NCBI GenBank assembly: GCA_016712375.1
Contig: JADJRE010000012.1
Location: 92,786-156,785, forward strand
Direction of reading: 5' to 3'
DNA: 64,000 nucleotides
Origin: Rhodospirillales bacterium
Lineage (GTDB): Bacteria; Pseudomonadota; Alphaproteobacteria; Rhodospirillales; Defluviicoccaceae
Shown here: positions 1 through 10,250 of the stretch, one piece after another
Layout: the number at the start of each line of letters is the position of its first letter
Numbering within the stretch: the stretch's first letter is position 1
The notes under the pieces: generated by a model
What the model was told of the DNA's origin: nothing
The model's input: only the letters and a program-made list of their open reading frames with translations
Database searches by the model: none
Translations under genes and position numbers: made by a program

Positions 1-450
1 GTGCTGCCGGAAGCTGATTCGCTGGGACCCGACGACAGGGTGCGCCGCATCGTGTTCTGCTCCGGCAAGGTTTACTACGACCTGTTGCAGGAGCGCCGGA
101 CACGCGGTATGGACGATGTGGCGATCGTGCGCGTCGAGCAGCTTTATCCGTGGCCCCGGCTGCGGGTGATAGAGCAATGCAACCGTTATCCAAGTGCCGA
201 AATGATCTGGTGCCAGGAGGAACCGGCGAACATGGGTGCCTGGACCTTCGTGCTGCCGCGGCTGGCCAATATCATGGAAGAACTGGGACGCGGGCCGCAG
301 CTGCCGACCTATGTCGGTCGGGCAGCGGCGGCGTCGCCAGCCACGGGTTTGTTGAAGGCGCACGAAGCGGAGCAAAAACAGTTGGTAGACCGGGCGCTGG
401 CGGTGCCGCTGGCCGAACTGCCGCAACCTTTCCGGCGCATCACGCGCTGA
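1..450 (+). CDS. sucA: 2-oxoglutarate dehydrogenase E1, C-terminal end (partial)
   Basis: The left edge cuts into the C-terminal ~149 residues of the thiamine-dependent E1 component, which decarboxylates 2-oxoglutarate and passes the succinyl group to lipoyl-E2 in the TCA cycle. The recognisable C-terminal signature runs through VRRIVFCSGKVYYDL, then RVEQLYPWP, then WCQEEPANMGAW, all typical of SucA and not of the alpha2beta2 pyruvate dehydrogenase E1. The frame is open to the window edge, so the GTG at base 1 is not the real start. A TGA ends it 48 bp before sucB, the usual sucAB order in one operon. Identification is firm; the missing part lies upstream of the window. Confidence 0.93.
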   Translation: MLPEADSLGPDDRVRRIVFCSGKVYYDLLQERRTRGMDDVAIVRVEQLYPWPRLRVIEQCNRYPSAEMIWCQEEPANMGAWTFVLPRLANIMEELGRGPQLPTYVGRAAAASPATGLLKAHEAEQKQLVDRALAVPLAELPQPFRRITR

Positions 451-498
451 GAAAGGGTTACCCTCTCACCGACAGTAACGATTCCGACGGGGAACACG

Positions 499-1995
499 AT
501 GACCACGGAAATCAAGGTACCGGCGCTCGGCGAGTCGGTCAGCGAAGCGACCGTGGCGAAATGGATGAAGGCCGTGGGTGACATCGTCGCGGTTGATGAG
601 CCGCTGGTGGAGTTGGAGACGGACAAGGTAACGGTGGAGGTACCAGCACCTGTTGCTGGCGTGCTCGCCGAGATCGTCTCCGCCGAAGGCTCGGATGTTG
701 CCGTCGGCGCGGTGCTGGGAGTGATCGGCGAGGCGGGAAGCGCCGTCACCGCGGCAAAAGGCACGGCCGCCTCTCCTCCCCCGAACGAGGCAAAATTGGC
801 GCCCGCCGCCGCTCCTCCCCCACCTGCTCCTTCGCCGCCTCCGGTTCCCGCGGCCGGTGCCGAGGTCGTGGCGCTGCTGTCACCGGCGGTTCGTAAGCTG
901 ATCGAGGAGAACCGACTCGATCCGGTGAAGATCCAAGCAACCGGCAAGGATGGCCGCCTGACCAAAGGCGACGTGCTCGCCTTCCTTTCCACTCAGGGAA
1001 GCGGTCCCTCTCCGGCCGGCGAGGGAGCGGAAAAAGAGCCGGCGCCCGCCCCCGCCGCGGCCGATAGCGGTGGCACGAGCGCCACGGTAGCCACCTCTCA
1101 AGTAACGGCTGCTCATGTTCCCGTAGCCTCGGCAGCGCCAGCCGAGCGCGAAGAGCGGGTCCGCATGACCCGGCTGCGCAAAATGGTCGCCACACGGTTG
1201 AAAGAGGCCCAGAACACCGCCGCTATGCTGACCACCTTCAACGAGGTGGATATGAGCGCGGCCAACGGGCTGCGCAGCCGCTATAAGGATAGCTTCGAGA
1301 AGAAGCACGGCGTTCGCCTCGGTGTGATGAGCCTGTTCTGCAAGGCTTGTGTGGTCGCCCTGAAAGAGTTTCCGGCGGTCAACGCCGCCATTGACGGCGA
1401 CGATATTGTTTACAAGAACCACTATGACATCGCCATCGCCGTGTCCTCCCCTCAGGGTCTTGTCGTTCCTGTGGTTCGCGACTGTGAAAACTTGTCGATG
1501 GCCGAGATCGAGGCGAAGATCGGTGACTTCGGCAGGCGCGCCCGCGACGGCCAGTTGTCGATGGAGGAGATGCAGGGCGGCACCTTCACCATCACCAACG
1601 GCGGCGTCTTCGGCTCACTGATGTCAACGCCCATCCTCAACCCGCCGCAGTCCGGCATACTTGGGATGCATAAGACCCAGGCGCGGCCCATGGTAATGCC
1701 CGATGGCAAAATCGAAGCGCGTCCAATGATGTATCTCGCGCTGAGCTACGACCATCGCATCATCGACGGCCGAGAAGCCGTCAGCTTCCTGGTGCGGGTG
1801 AAGGAATGCATCGAAGATCCGCAGCGGATTTTGTTGGGGCGTAGCTTGGCTGCGAGAGGCATCCGTGCATCAGGATGTAGCTACTCGTTGATCGTGGTCG
1901 GCTGCACCGCTCAGCCATGGAGTTTTGATTTGGTTCCGCCTTCGGAACGTGAGCTTCCGGCCCTCGTCTCAGATTTCTCGGTCTACGCAACCTGA
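499..1995 (+). CDS. sucB: Dihydrolipoyllysine succinyltransferase (E2 of 2-oxoglutarate dehydrogenase)
   Basis: E2 core of the 2-oxoglutarate dehydrogenase complex; transfers succinyl from lipoate to CoA. Order of domains: lipoyl domain (about residues 1-76, lipoylated Lys43 in ETDKVTVE), Ala/Pro-rich linker, peripheral subunit-binding domain (about 127-165, LLSPAVRKL), second linker, and catalytic domain with SYDHRIIDGREAV carrying His419 and Asp423. The family normally ends just after DPQRILL. Here 54 unrelated residues follow; one extra G in the GGGG run near 1834 would give a stop at once (ILLGA), so the natural end is probably near 1837 and the tail an artefact. The lpd gene that commonly follows sucAB is not present downstream. 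Confidence 0.93.
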   Translation: MTTEIKVPALGESVSEATVAKWMKAVGDIVAVDEPLVELETDKVTVEVPAPVAGVLAEIVSAEGSDVAVGAVLGVIGEAGSAVTAAKGTAASPPPNEAKLAPAAAPPPPAPSPPPVPAAGAEVVALLSPAVRKLIEENRLDPVKIQATGKDGRLTKGDVLAFLSTQGSGPSPAGEGAEKEPAPAPAAADSGGTSATVATSQVTAAHVPVASAAPAEREERVRMTRLRKMVATRLKEAQNTAAMLTTFNEVDMSAANGLRSRYKDSFEKKHGVRLGVMSLFCKACVVALKEFPAVNAAIDGDDIVYKNHYDIAIAVSSPQGLVVPVVRDCENLSMAEIEAKIGDFGRRARDGQLSMEEMQGGTFTITNGGVFGSLMSTPILNPPQSGILGMHKTQARPMVMPDGKIEARPMMYLALSYDHRIIDGREAVSFLVRVKECIEDPQRILLGRSLAARGIRASGCSYSLIVVGCTAQPWSFDLVPPSERELPALVSDFSVYAT

Positions 1996-2172
1996 ATTCC
2001 ACTACTCCGCGCTCGGCAACGGCCGAGCCTTCCGTGGTAGCTGTTCAGCGGTTGCCATAGGTGAGGTTGGCAAGCGTGTGGTCTTGAGGGTTAGATGACG
2101 ATCAGCGATCTGTGCCTCACGAACCTGGCAAATTCTGGAATCAAAACGATGAGGGAGGTAAGACAAGGTGAT

Positions 2173-2211
2173 CAGCAACGCCGCTCCTCGGTAAGTGTAG
2201 CGGCGTTGCTG
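2173..2211. repeat. Perfect 13-bp inverted repeat (hairpin) between sucB and ggt
   Basis: Arms CAGCAACGCCGCT (2173-2185) and AGCGGCGTTGCTG (2199-2211) are exact reverse complements around a 13-nt loop. No T-tract follows, so it is not a classic rho-independent terminator. It could close the sucAB transcript, protect its 3' end, or be an operator. The rest of 1996-2284 shows no convincing gene. Confidence 0.6.
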
Positions 2212-2284
2212 GCCCCTCAGTCTAGCTGGGCTAGCAGCTTGCCGTTCACCAACATCTCCTCCTCGCTTTGAGCCCCGGCATGCC

Positions 2285-4146
2285 TTGCTAGCCGGAGAAG
2301 GACGCATCGGCGACGTGCCACCGTCCACCGGCTGGGCCGGCGGTTTCGTCGCGACGTCTGATCCGCGACCTGCGGAAGCCGCGGCCCGGGTGCTGGCGCT
2401 GGGCGGAAATGCTGTTGATGCCGCGGCGGTCGCGTTATTCATGCTCAATGTCGTCGAGCCGCAGTCCTCGGGCATTGGCGGCGGCGGGTTCATGATGATC
2501 CACCTCGCTGCCGAAGGGCGGACGCTGGTTGTAGATGCGCGAGAGCGCGCACCTGCGGCTGCCGATCCACAGATGTTCCTAGCGGATGACGGGCAGCCAA
2601 TGCCATTTGGCATCGCCTCGACGAGCGGCGTTGCCGTTGGCGTTCCAGGCGCGCTGCGCGGCGTGGAATTGGCGCTCTCCCGCTGGGGGACGATGACGCT
2701 GGCGGATGCACTAGGGCCGGCCATCGCCGCCGCGGAAGAAGGCATAATCGTCGACGAGCGCTTTGCCGACAGTACTCGTAGCCAGCGGCTGGAGACCGAG
2801 TGCGGTACCGGTGCCTGGGATGTTGCTCGCAGAGTTTTCCGCACAAATGGCGGCGCTAGTTCCTGCGGCGGCACGCCAGCGGTGGGCGAGATTTTGGTGC
2901 AGCGTGATCTGGCGCGAACGCTGCGCCTGATCGCTGCGCAAGGCGCTGATGTCTTCTACAACTGCGATGATCCCTCTGGCCTCGCCCGAGCAGTAGTAGC
3001 GACGCAGCGAGCCGCTCGAAGCGAACTGGGCGATCGGGGAGCAGGCCGGATGACCTGCGCCGACCTCGCCGGATACCGCGCGGTGATCCGCGAGCCGGTT
3101 GAAGCAACTTATCGGGGCTGGATCATCCGCGCCGCCCCGCCACCATCGTCCGGCGGCCTGACGCTCATCCAGATGCTAAAAATGCTGGAGCGCTTCTCCC
3201 TTGCAGATCGTAAAGCGGGCTTTGGCGAGGGCAGTGCCCCCACATTGAATGTCGTCCAGGAGTCGATGCGGCTCGCTTTCGCGGACAGGGCAATGTGGAT
3301 GGGAGACACCGACATCCTGCCGAACTTGCCGACGCGAGGCCTGATCGACGATCGCTACTTGTCCCGACGCTCGGCGTCGTGCCCGGATGGTGACCCGGCC
3401 AGCGACGCCTTCTGCATTACACCGGGTCTCCGCATGACGGGCATTCGCGCCGGTGATCCCCGCCCCTATGAGACGGCGGAAGCGAACCTCAGCAAGCTTA
3501 TGAACGCGGCACCGGTCGACCGCCAGGAGGGGACGGAAACGACCCACTTCACCATCACCGATCGCTGGGGCAACATCGTTTCCTGTACAACCACCGTCGA
3601 GGCGACATGGGGCAGCGGATTGATGGTTCCCGGCTTCGGCTTTCTGCTCAACAATGAGCTGACGGATTTCAACTTCGTGCCGCGTCAGCGGGGACTTCCC
3701 ATGAGGCCGATTGGGATCCCGGCGCCAACGATGTTGCACCGGAAAAGCGGCCACGTTCGAGCATGGCGCCACTCATCGTTTTTGCGCCTGATGCCGGCGG
3801 CCAACAGCCAGTCGCGGCCTATGGCTCGCCGGGCGGATCCGGGATCATCAATACCGTCCTCGAGGTCACCCTTAACCTGATTGATTTCGGGCTTTCCGTT
3901 CGCGAATCGGTCGAGCAGCCGCGACTGTCATTGACGAGCGCCGCCGAGAAGGCGACAACGGCGATTGAAGCCGGCTTTGACGCGGATGTCCTGGAACGCC
4001 TGAGCGACCTCGGATACCGGTTTCCATCACCGCCAAACGACATCGGTGCGGTTCAGGCGATCGTCATTGATCGTCGCACCGGGTTAGTCGATGGTTTTGC
4101 CGACCCGCGTCGTTCCGGCCGCAGCATCGGCCTAACCGCCCCGTGA
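2285..4146 (+). CDS. ggt: Gamma-glutamyltranspeptidase, one frameshift
   Basis: Ntn-hydrolase that cleaves the gamma-glutamyl bond of glutathione, normally exported and self-processed into two subunits. The N-terminal part has ALGGNAVDAAA and SSGIGGGGFM. The processing and catalytic threonine is the first Thr of TTHFTITD (codon 419, at 3539). The frame is lost near 3715-3725: after LTDFNFVP the sequence continues in another frame as NDVAPEKRPRSSMAPLIVF, then AYGSPGGSGIINT and a normal C-terminus ending at 4146. One base change restores a protein of about 620 residues. The TTG at 2285 is the first usable start but no signal peptide is visible from it, so the true start may lie upstream. Family certain, start uncertain. 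Confidence 0.88.
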
Positions 4147-4169
4147 ACCCGCGCCATTCCGGAGACCGT

Positions 4170-5354
4170 ATGCCCGCCATTCCCCGCGTGTTCCTGCAAG
4201 TTGACAGGAGCGGCGTATCGCGCAAGGCCACCCGTGGGCTTACTCCAACGAGATCCGCATGGATCCTGATGCCAAGGCACTGCCGGCGGGTACGCTAGCC
4301 ACCTTGCATCGCACTGATGGCAAGCCGCTCGGCGTCGGGAGCTTCAATCCGCACACGCTGATCGCTTTCCGCATCTTTGATCACGATACGTCGACAGCCA
4401 TCGACGAGGCATTCTTCATCCAACGATTTCGACGCGCGGCTGGTCTGCGCGAGCGGCTGTTCGCGGAACCATACTGGCGACTGGCACACGCCGAGGCGGA
4501 CCGATTGCCCGGGTTGGTCTGCGACCGTTTTGGTGACGTGCTGGTGATGCAGATGAACACGGCTGGCATGCAGGCACTCAGCCCGCTGATCCTTTCCGCC
4601 GCCGACGCGGCGCTGGCGCCACGCGCCATCGTGCTACGCAACGACACGCCGGCGCGCGAAACAGAAGGCCTCGAGCGGAGCGTGAGTGTCGTCCGGGGGA
4701 CGATCGAAGGGCCGGTAGCATTTCGCGAGAGTGGTCTTGCCTTCTTCGCGGATGTTCTTGAGGGACAGAAAACCGGGTGGTTCTACGATCAGCGTGTCAG
4801 CCGCGCGTTCGTCGCACCGCTCGCCCGTAACACGTCGCCCTCGACACCTATTGTTTTACCGGAGGCTTCGCCATCGCCGCCGCCGCGGCAGGTGCTGTTG
4901 ATGTCGTCGGCATAGATTCGTCCGAGCCGGCGCTGGCACTCGCCCGCAGGGCGGCTCAGGCAAACGGCGTGGACGGACGCTGCGAGTTCCGCCGCGCTGA
5001 GGTCTTTGGAGAAATGGAACGCCTCGGCCGCGCGGGCGAAAAGTATCACGTGGTTGTCGCGGACCCGCCGGCGTTCGTGAAATCGAAGAAGGACCTCGGC
5101 TCCGGCCTGCGCGGCTATCGCAGCTGGCGCGCCTGGCGGCGGCGTTAGTGGAGCCGGAAGGCTTCCTGTTCATCGCATCCTGCTCGCATAACGTAGACTC
5201 GTCCGCGCTCCTGGCCGAAATCGTGCGTGGTATGACTGCGGCCGGCCGTTCGGGGCGGATCGTTCGCGAGGCGAAGGCGGCTGCCGACCACCCGGTGCAC
5301 ACGCATCTGCCGGAAACCGCCTACCTCAAGTCCGTCCTTCTCCAGCTTAACTGA
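4170..5354 (+). CDS. RlmI-like class I SAM-dependent rRNA methyltransferase, three frameshifts
   Basis: Resembles the COG1092/RlmI family that methylates cytosine in 23S rRNA using S-adenosylmethionine. The pieces, in order, are an N-terminal PUA-like strand (MPAIPRVFLQ, then RIAQGHPWAYSNEI), the middle domain (DRLPGLVCDRFGDVLV and FYDQR), the SAM-binding motif (DTYCFTGGFAIAAAAAGA, then VVGIDSSEPAL), the catalytic motif VADPPAFVKSKKD, and a C-terminal strand block (ASCSHNVDSSA to the TGA at 5354). They lie in different frames, with breaks near 4208, 4830 and 5110. Each break needs one base, and no conserved segment is missing. Start taken as the ATG at 4170, just after ggt. Either a pseudogene or, more likely, three sequence errors. 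Confidence 0.82.
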
Positions 5355-5852
5355 CGCCGCGTCAGGGACCTAAGGCGGCACCCCCTGTTGATTCGCCGCG
5401 GATAAACGCGCTTCACGGCGCAGAGGATAACCGTGAGTATTAGGCCTAGTGCATAAGAAGAAGCCGAGCTTTCATCGCGGCCCGACGCACAAATCTTTTC
5501 GCATCTCGGGCCCAACGCGGCACGCGGTTCCTCGACTGTCACCGAGTTGCCACAACGGCTGCCCATTTGCGATTCAGAATGGTCTGATCGCGCAGTAGAG
5601 ACCACGACATGTGGTATGTTCCGGCGGTGAAAGGCCATATCGTTTATGATTTTTATGTTGCAAGGCCTCTCAGCAACGTCTATCTGCTTCGCAACTGCGA
5701 AAGGCGCAGGCGCCTTTCAAATGCCGCAAAGCAGCGCCACCGATCAGTTTTTGCGGCCCGGCCAGCGTGATTTCGACTTGTCGCCCGATGGATTAACTCA
5801 AAGAATTCTGTAGCGACACCAGCACCAGCAACATCCGAAAGGGCTTGAGACG
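5355..5852. other. Intergenic stretch upstream of fabD; no gene recognised
   Basis: About 500 bp without a supported reading frame, RNA gene or long repeat. It must hold the fabD promoter, but no -35/-10 pair stands out. Short frames here lack ribosome-binding sites and family signatures. Confidence 0.5.
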
Positions 5853-6873
5853 ATGAGCATCGCCATGACGGGCGCCGAGCCCCTTCCCATTCTCGACACG
5901 GCGCCGGTGGATGCAGCTGATCGCCGTGCGCTCGTCTTCCCCGGGCAAGGATCTCAGGCCGTCGGCATGGGTCGCGAACTGGCCGAGCGCTTCACGGTGG
6001 CCCGCCGAGTATTCGACGAGGTGGATGCGGCGCTGGGCCAGAAACTCTCGCAGCTGATGGCCGACGGTCCGGAAGCCGAACTGACGCTGACGGAAAACGC
6101 GCAACCAGCGCTAATGGCAGTCAGCATGGCCGTGCTTGCAATCTTGCGCCAGGAACATGGCGTCGACGTCAGCCGGCTCGGCCGCTGCGTTGCTGGCCAT
6201 TCCCTGGGCGAGTACACCGCGCTGACCGCTGTCGGAAGCTTTGGCGTCGGCGACGCCGCGCGACTGCTGCGGATCCGCGGTCTGGCCATGCAAACAGCCG
6301 TCCCCGTCGGCGAGGGAGCCATGGCCGCCCTTATGGGGCTGGATCTCGAAACAGCTCGCGAGATAGCCGCCGAGGCGACCCGCGACAGCTATGACGGTTC
6401 CGTTTGCGTCGCCGCCAATGACAATGCGCCAGGCCAGGTAGTGATCAGCGGCAGCCGGGCGGCAGTTGTTCGCGCAATCGAGATAGCAGCCCTACGCGGC
6501 GCGAAGCGGAGCGTCATGTTGCCGGTTTCCCGGCCCGTTTCATTGTCCGTTGATGGCGCCAGTCGCGGATGTCATGGCGCAGGCTCTGGCCGGTGTCGAT
6601 ATCCAGCCGCCGGCGCTGCCGTTGATCTCCAACGTCACCGCTCGCGAAGTCCGCGATCCGGCTGAAATCCGCAGCCTTCTCGTCCGTCAGGTCACCGGGA
6701 TGGTGCGCTGGCGCGAGAGCGTACTGTACATGAAGAGCTTGGGCGTGCGCGAATTGGTCGAAGTGGGTGCGGGCAAGGTTCTTTCCGGCCTCGCACGTCG
6801 GATTGACCGCGAACTCTCCGGCATCTCCGTCGGCACTCCCGCCGACATCGAGGCCTTCGCACCCACCGTCTGA
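5853..6873 (+). CDS. fabD: Malonyl-CoA:ACP transacylase, one frameshift
   Basis: Loads malonyl groups from CoA onto acyl carrier protein for type II fatty-acid synthesis in the cytoplasm. The N-terminal frame has LVFPGQGSQAVGMG and the nucleophile elbow GHSLGEY (Ser117). The active-site histidine motif PFHCPLM lies in the next frame, reached by a one-base shift near 6530-6540 beside GGCCC/CCC runs. The second frame runs normally through LVRQVTGMVRW and VEVGAGKVLSGL to the stop at 6873. All catalytic residues are present across the two frames, and the gene is essential in most bacteria, so an error is likelier than real loss. The usual partner fabG is not downstream; aspS on the opposite strand follows. 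Confidence 0.9.
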
Positions 6874-7002
6874 CGTCACGGCGCAGGCGCGGAATAGCGG
6901 CGGCCACGATAGCGTTTAGTCCCGTGAACGTCCGGCGGTTGGCCCTTTCGGTCCTCCTTTAGCCTGCGGCGGCGGTCGTTCGAAGCTCCAGCAGAGAACG
7001 CG

Positions 7003-8811
7003 TCAGGGCGCGGAGGCAGGCCCGGCTCCGTCAACATTGCGCTTCGGTGCCGGCAGGTCGAGGCGCAGGTGCAACTCCTTCAGGCGACGCGGTTCGATCT
7101 CGGCGGGAGCGCCCATCAGCAGATCCTGAGCCTGCTGGTTCATCGGGAAAGCGATAACCTCTCGGATATTGGGCTCGTCGGCCAGCAGCATCACCACCCG
7201 GTCGATGCCTGGTGCCGAACCGCCATGCGGTGGCGCGCCGAACTCGAACGCGTGAAAAAGGCCGCCGAAGCGCTGCCGCAACTCGTCCTCGCCGTAGCCG
7301 GCGATGGCAAATGCTTTCAGCATGATGTCCGGCCGGTGGTTGCGAATAGCGCCGGAAGAAAGTTCAACACCGTTGCAGACGATATCATACCGGTAGGCCT
7401 TGATCGTCAGCGGGTCCCGCTCTCGCTAACGCTTCCATTCCGCCCTGCGGCATGGAAAACGGATTGTGGCTGAACTCGATCAGTCCGGTGTCCTCGTTGC
7501 GTTCGTACATCGGGAAATCGACGATCCAGCAGAAGCGGAACGTATTCTTTTCGCGGAGGTCCAACAGGTCGCAGAGCCGCTCGCGGGCGAATCCGGCAAA
7601 TTTTTCTGCCTTCGCCTTCGCTTGGCAGACGAGGAATACCGCGTCGCCAGCGGCGGCACCCGTTGCCGCGCGCAGCTGCTCGATGCGCTCCGCCTCCAGG
7701 TTCTTGGCGATCGGCCCCTTCGGCCCCTCCGCGTCCCAGATGATGTAGCCAAGGCCGCCCATGCCTTCTTCGCGCGCCCATTCGTTCAGCTTGTCGAAAA
7801 AAGCGCGAGGCTTGCCGGCGGCGCCTGGAGCGGGGATGGCGCGCACCACGGCGCCATTCGCCACCAGCTTGCCGAACAGCCCGAAGCCACCGCCGCGAAA
7901 AACCTCGGTTGCGTCAGCGATGCGCAGTGGATTGCGCAGGTCCGGCTTGTCGGATCCGTAGCGCAGCAGGCTCTCTTCGAAGGGGATACGAATGAAGGGA
8001 GGAGGCGAAACCGTGCGCTCAGCAGCAAATTGCTCGAACAAACCGGCCAGCACCGGCTCGATTGCCTGAAACACATCGTCCTGAGTGGCGAATGCCATCT
8101 CGAAGTCGAGCTGGTAGAACTCGCCCGGGGAGCGGTCGGCGCGCGCGTCTTCATCCCGGAAGCACGGCGCAATCTGGAAATAGCGGTCGAACCCCGACGC
8201 CATTAGCAGTTGCTTGAACTGCTGCGGCGCCTGGGGCAAGGCGTAGAACTTGCCTGGGTGGTTGCGGCTCGGCACCAAATAGTCCCGTGCACCTTCCGGC
8301 GAAGAGGCAGTCAGAATGGGCGTTTGAAATTTAGAAATCCGGCGTCCGTCATCCGATTGCGCAGCGAGGCAATGATCTTTGAGCGCAGCACGATGTTGCG
8401 GTGCAGCCGATCGCGCCGGAGGTCGAGAAAGCGGTAACGCAACCGTGTCTCTTCGCCAAAGTCAATGTCACCGGCCACCTGCATCGGCAGCAACTCAGCC
8501 GGTGATTCGACGACGAAGGTATCGATTCGGACTTCGATCTCGCCCGTCGCCAGGCTCGGGTTCACGGTTTCCGGTTCGCGGCGGACGACTCGCCCTGTGA
8601 CAATAACGACGCTTTCCGGGCGTACCGAAGTCGCCGCGGCGAAGCTGGGATGAGCGGAGTCGACCACGCACTGGGTGATACCGTAGTGGTCTCGCAGGTC
8701 GACGAACAACAGGTTGCCGGTCGCGCTTGCGGTGTAGCCAGCCGGAAAGGCGGATTTCCGTGCCTTCGTCGTCAAGGCGCAAGGCACCGCAAGTGCGCGA
8801 AAGGGATGCAT
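7003..8811 (-). CDS. aspS: Aspartyl-tRNA synthetase, about four frameshifts
   Basis: Class II aminoacyl-tRNA synthetase charging tRNA-Asp (many alphaproteobacterial enzymes also charge tRNA-Asn). Reading from the ATG at 8811: MHPFR, anticodon-binding OB domain (RLDDEGTEIRLSGWLHRKRD, then GNLLFVDLRDHYG), class II motif 2 (RYFQIAPCFRDEDARADR), the bacterial GAD insertion (FFDKLNEWAREEGM, LGYIIWDAEGPKGPI) and motif 3 (GGSAPGIDRVVMLL). Breaks lie near 8785, 8720, 8300-8320 and 7380. Every essential block is present once in the right order. An essential single-copy gene carrying four frameshifts is strong evidence that the sequence, not the organism, is at fault. It is divergent from rnd, with 177 bp between. 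Confidence 0.9.
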
Positions 8812-8988
8812 GGGCTGACCTCGAGCGGCTGCGAAGCGCGATCCAGCCGGACGCGCCCGCATAAAGCGCATCGCAGCGCGGGGTTTGTCAAGAATTGGGA
8901 AGACCGCATCCGAACGTTGCACCAACCCTTGCAATTTCCCCCGCATGAGACCTTTCCCGAGAGGCTCCGGCAGTATAGCTTGGGCGCC

Positions 8989-10206
8989 ATGACACTGATT
9001 ACCCAAACCTCTGAGCTTCAAGCGTTTTGCGATCGAATGTCGCAGACCGACGTGATCGCCGTTGATACCGAGTTTATGCGCGAGCGCACCTACTGGCCGA
9101 AGCTGTGTCTGGTGCAGGTGGCTGGCGGCGACGAGGCGGCGGCAATCGACCCGTTGGCGCCCGGCATGGATTTGGCGCCGCTGTTTGACTTGCTGCGAGC
9201 ACCACACATCCTCAAGGCGTTTCATGCCGCGCGACAGGATCTCGAGATATTTCACAGGCTTATGCGGGGCGTGCTGCCGAAGCCGGTATTCGATACGCAG
9301 GTCGCGGCGATGGTCTGCGGCTTCGGGGATCAGGTCTCTTACGAGACACTTGTCGGCAAGCTGGCCAAGGCGCGCATCGACAAGAGCTCGCGGTTCACCG
9401 ATTGGTCGCTGCGGCCGCTGTCCGTCCGGCAGATCGAGTATGCGATTGCTGACGTCGTTCACCTGCTGCCGGTCTACCGCAAGCTAGAGACACGCTTGCG
9501 CTCCTCCGGCCGTGGCGAGTGGTTGGCCGAGGAGATGGCCGATCTGACCGATCCCGCCAACTACGTGACCGACCTGATGCAGGTGTTCCGCCGGGTGCGA
9601 AGCCGCAGCGGTAACGGGCGTATGCTGGCAGTGCTGCGCGAGTTGGCCGCGTGGCGGGAGCGCGACGCGCAGGCTCGCGACATTCCCCGCGCCTGGCTGC
9701 TGCGCGACGAAGCGCTGCTGGAGATTGCGCACCATACGCCGAAGACGACCGACGAACTGGCGCGCACGCGCGGGATGGCGCGCAAGTTCGCGGAAAGCGC
9801 CACTGGCGCCGAGTTGCTGGAGGCAGTAGCACGCGGCTTGGCGGTGCCCGAAGCGGAATATCCTGAGACCGACATGCGCCGTGAAATGCCTCGCGGTGTG
9901 GGCGCCGTTGCCGACCTGCTGAAAGTCGTGCTGAAGATGAAGAGCGAGGATGCGGACGTGGCGCAGCGGCTGCTGGCGTCTTCAGAGGAAGTGGAACTGA
10001 TCGCTGCCGAGGGCGAAGCGGCAAACGTACCGGCGCTACATGGCTGGCGCCGGCAGGTCTTCGGCGAGGCCGCGATCAAGGTGCGATCGGGCGAACTAGC
10101 GATGATCGTCGAAGGCCGCAAGCTGGTTTTGATGCCGACGGTGAAGGGGAAGCGAACGGGCTTCGAAGAAGCTGCGCCGGATGCAGTAAATCCGGCGCAG
10201 CCTTGA
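8989..10206 (+). CDS. rnd: Ribonuclease D
   Basis: 3'-5' exoribonuclease of the DEDD family that trims tRNA and other small RNA 3' ends. The DEDD residues are in order: VDTEFMRE (first Asp and Glu), FHAARQDLEIFHRL (second Asp), and a final YxxxD block in EYAIADVVHLLPVY. An HRDC-like helical region follows (AWLLRDEALLEIAHHTPKTT). The frame is open further upstream, but the ATG at 8989 (MTLITQTSELQAF) matches the family start. The 405-residue product is intact and near the usual length. The next gene is convergent. Confidence 0.93.
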   Translation: MTLITQTSELQAFCDRMSQTDVIAVDTEFMRERTYWPKLCLVQVAGGDEAAAIDPLAPGMDLAPLFDLLRAPHILKAFHAARQDLEIFHRLMRGVLPKPVFDTQVAAMVCGFGDQVSYETLVGKLAKARIDKSSRFTDWSLRPLSVRQIEYAIADVVHLLPVYRKLETRLRSSGRGEWLAEEMADLTDPANYVTDLMQVFRRVRSRSGNGRMLAVLRELAAWRERDAQARDIPRAWLLRDEALLEIAHHTPKTTDELARTRGMARKFAESATGAELLEAVARGLAVPEAEYPETDMRREMPRGVGAVADLLKVVLKMKSEDADVAQRLLASSEEVELIAAEGEAANVPALHGWRRQVFGEAAIKVRSGELAMIVEGRKLVLMPTVKGKRTGFEEAAPDAVNPAQP

Positions 10207-10250
10207 CGGGATCTTCCGCCTCGCAGACGTGCTTCGGTCTTTCCGTCCGA

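Noticed and set aside
309..992. Long open frame on the minus strand opposite sucA/sucB
   Set aside because: Low-complexity Ser/Ala/Thr-rich translation typical of an antisense shadow of a GC-rich gene; the plus-strand proteins are certain.
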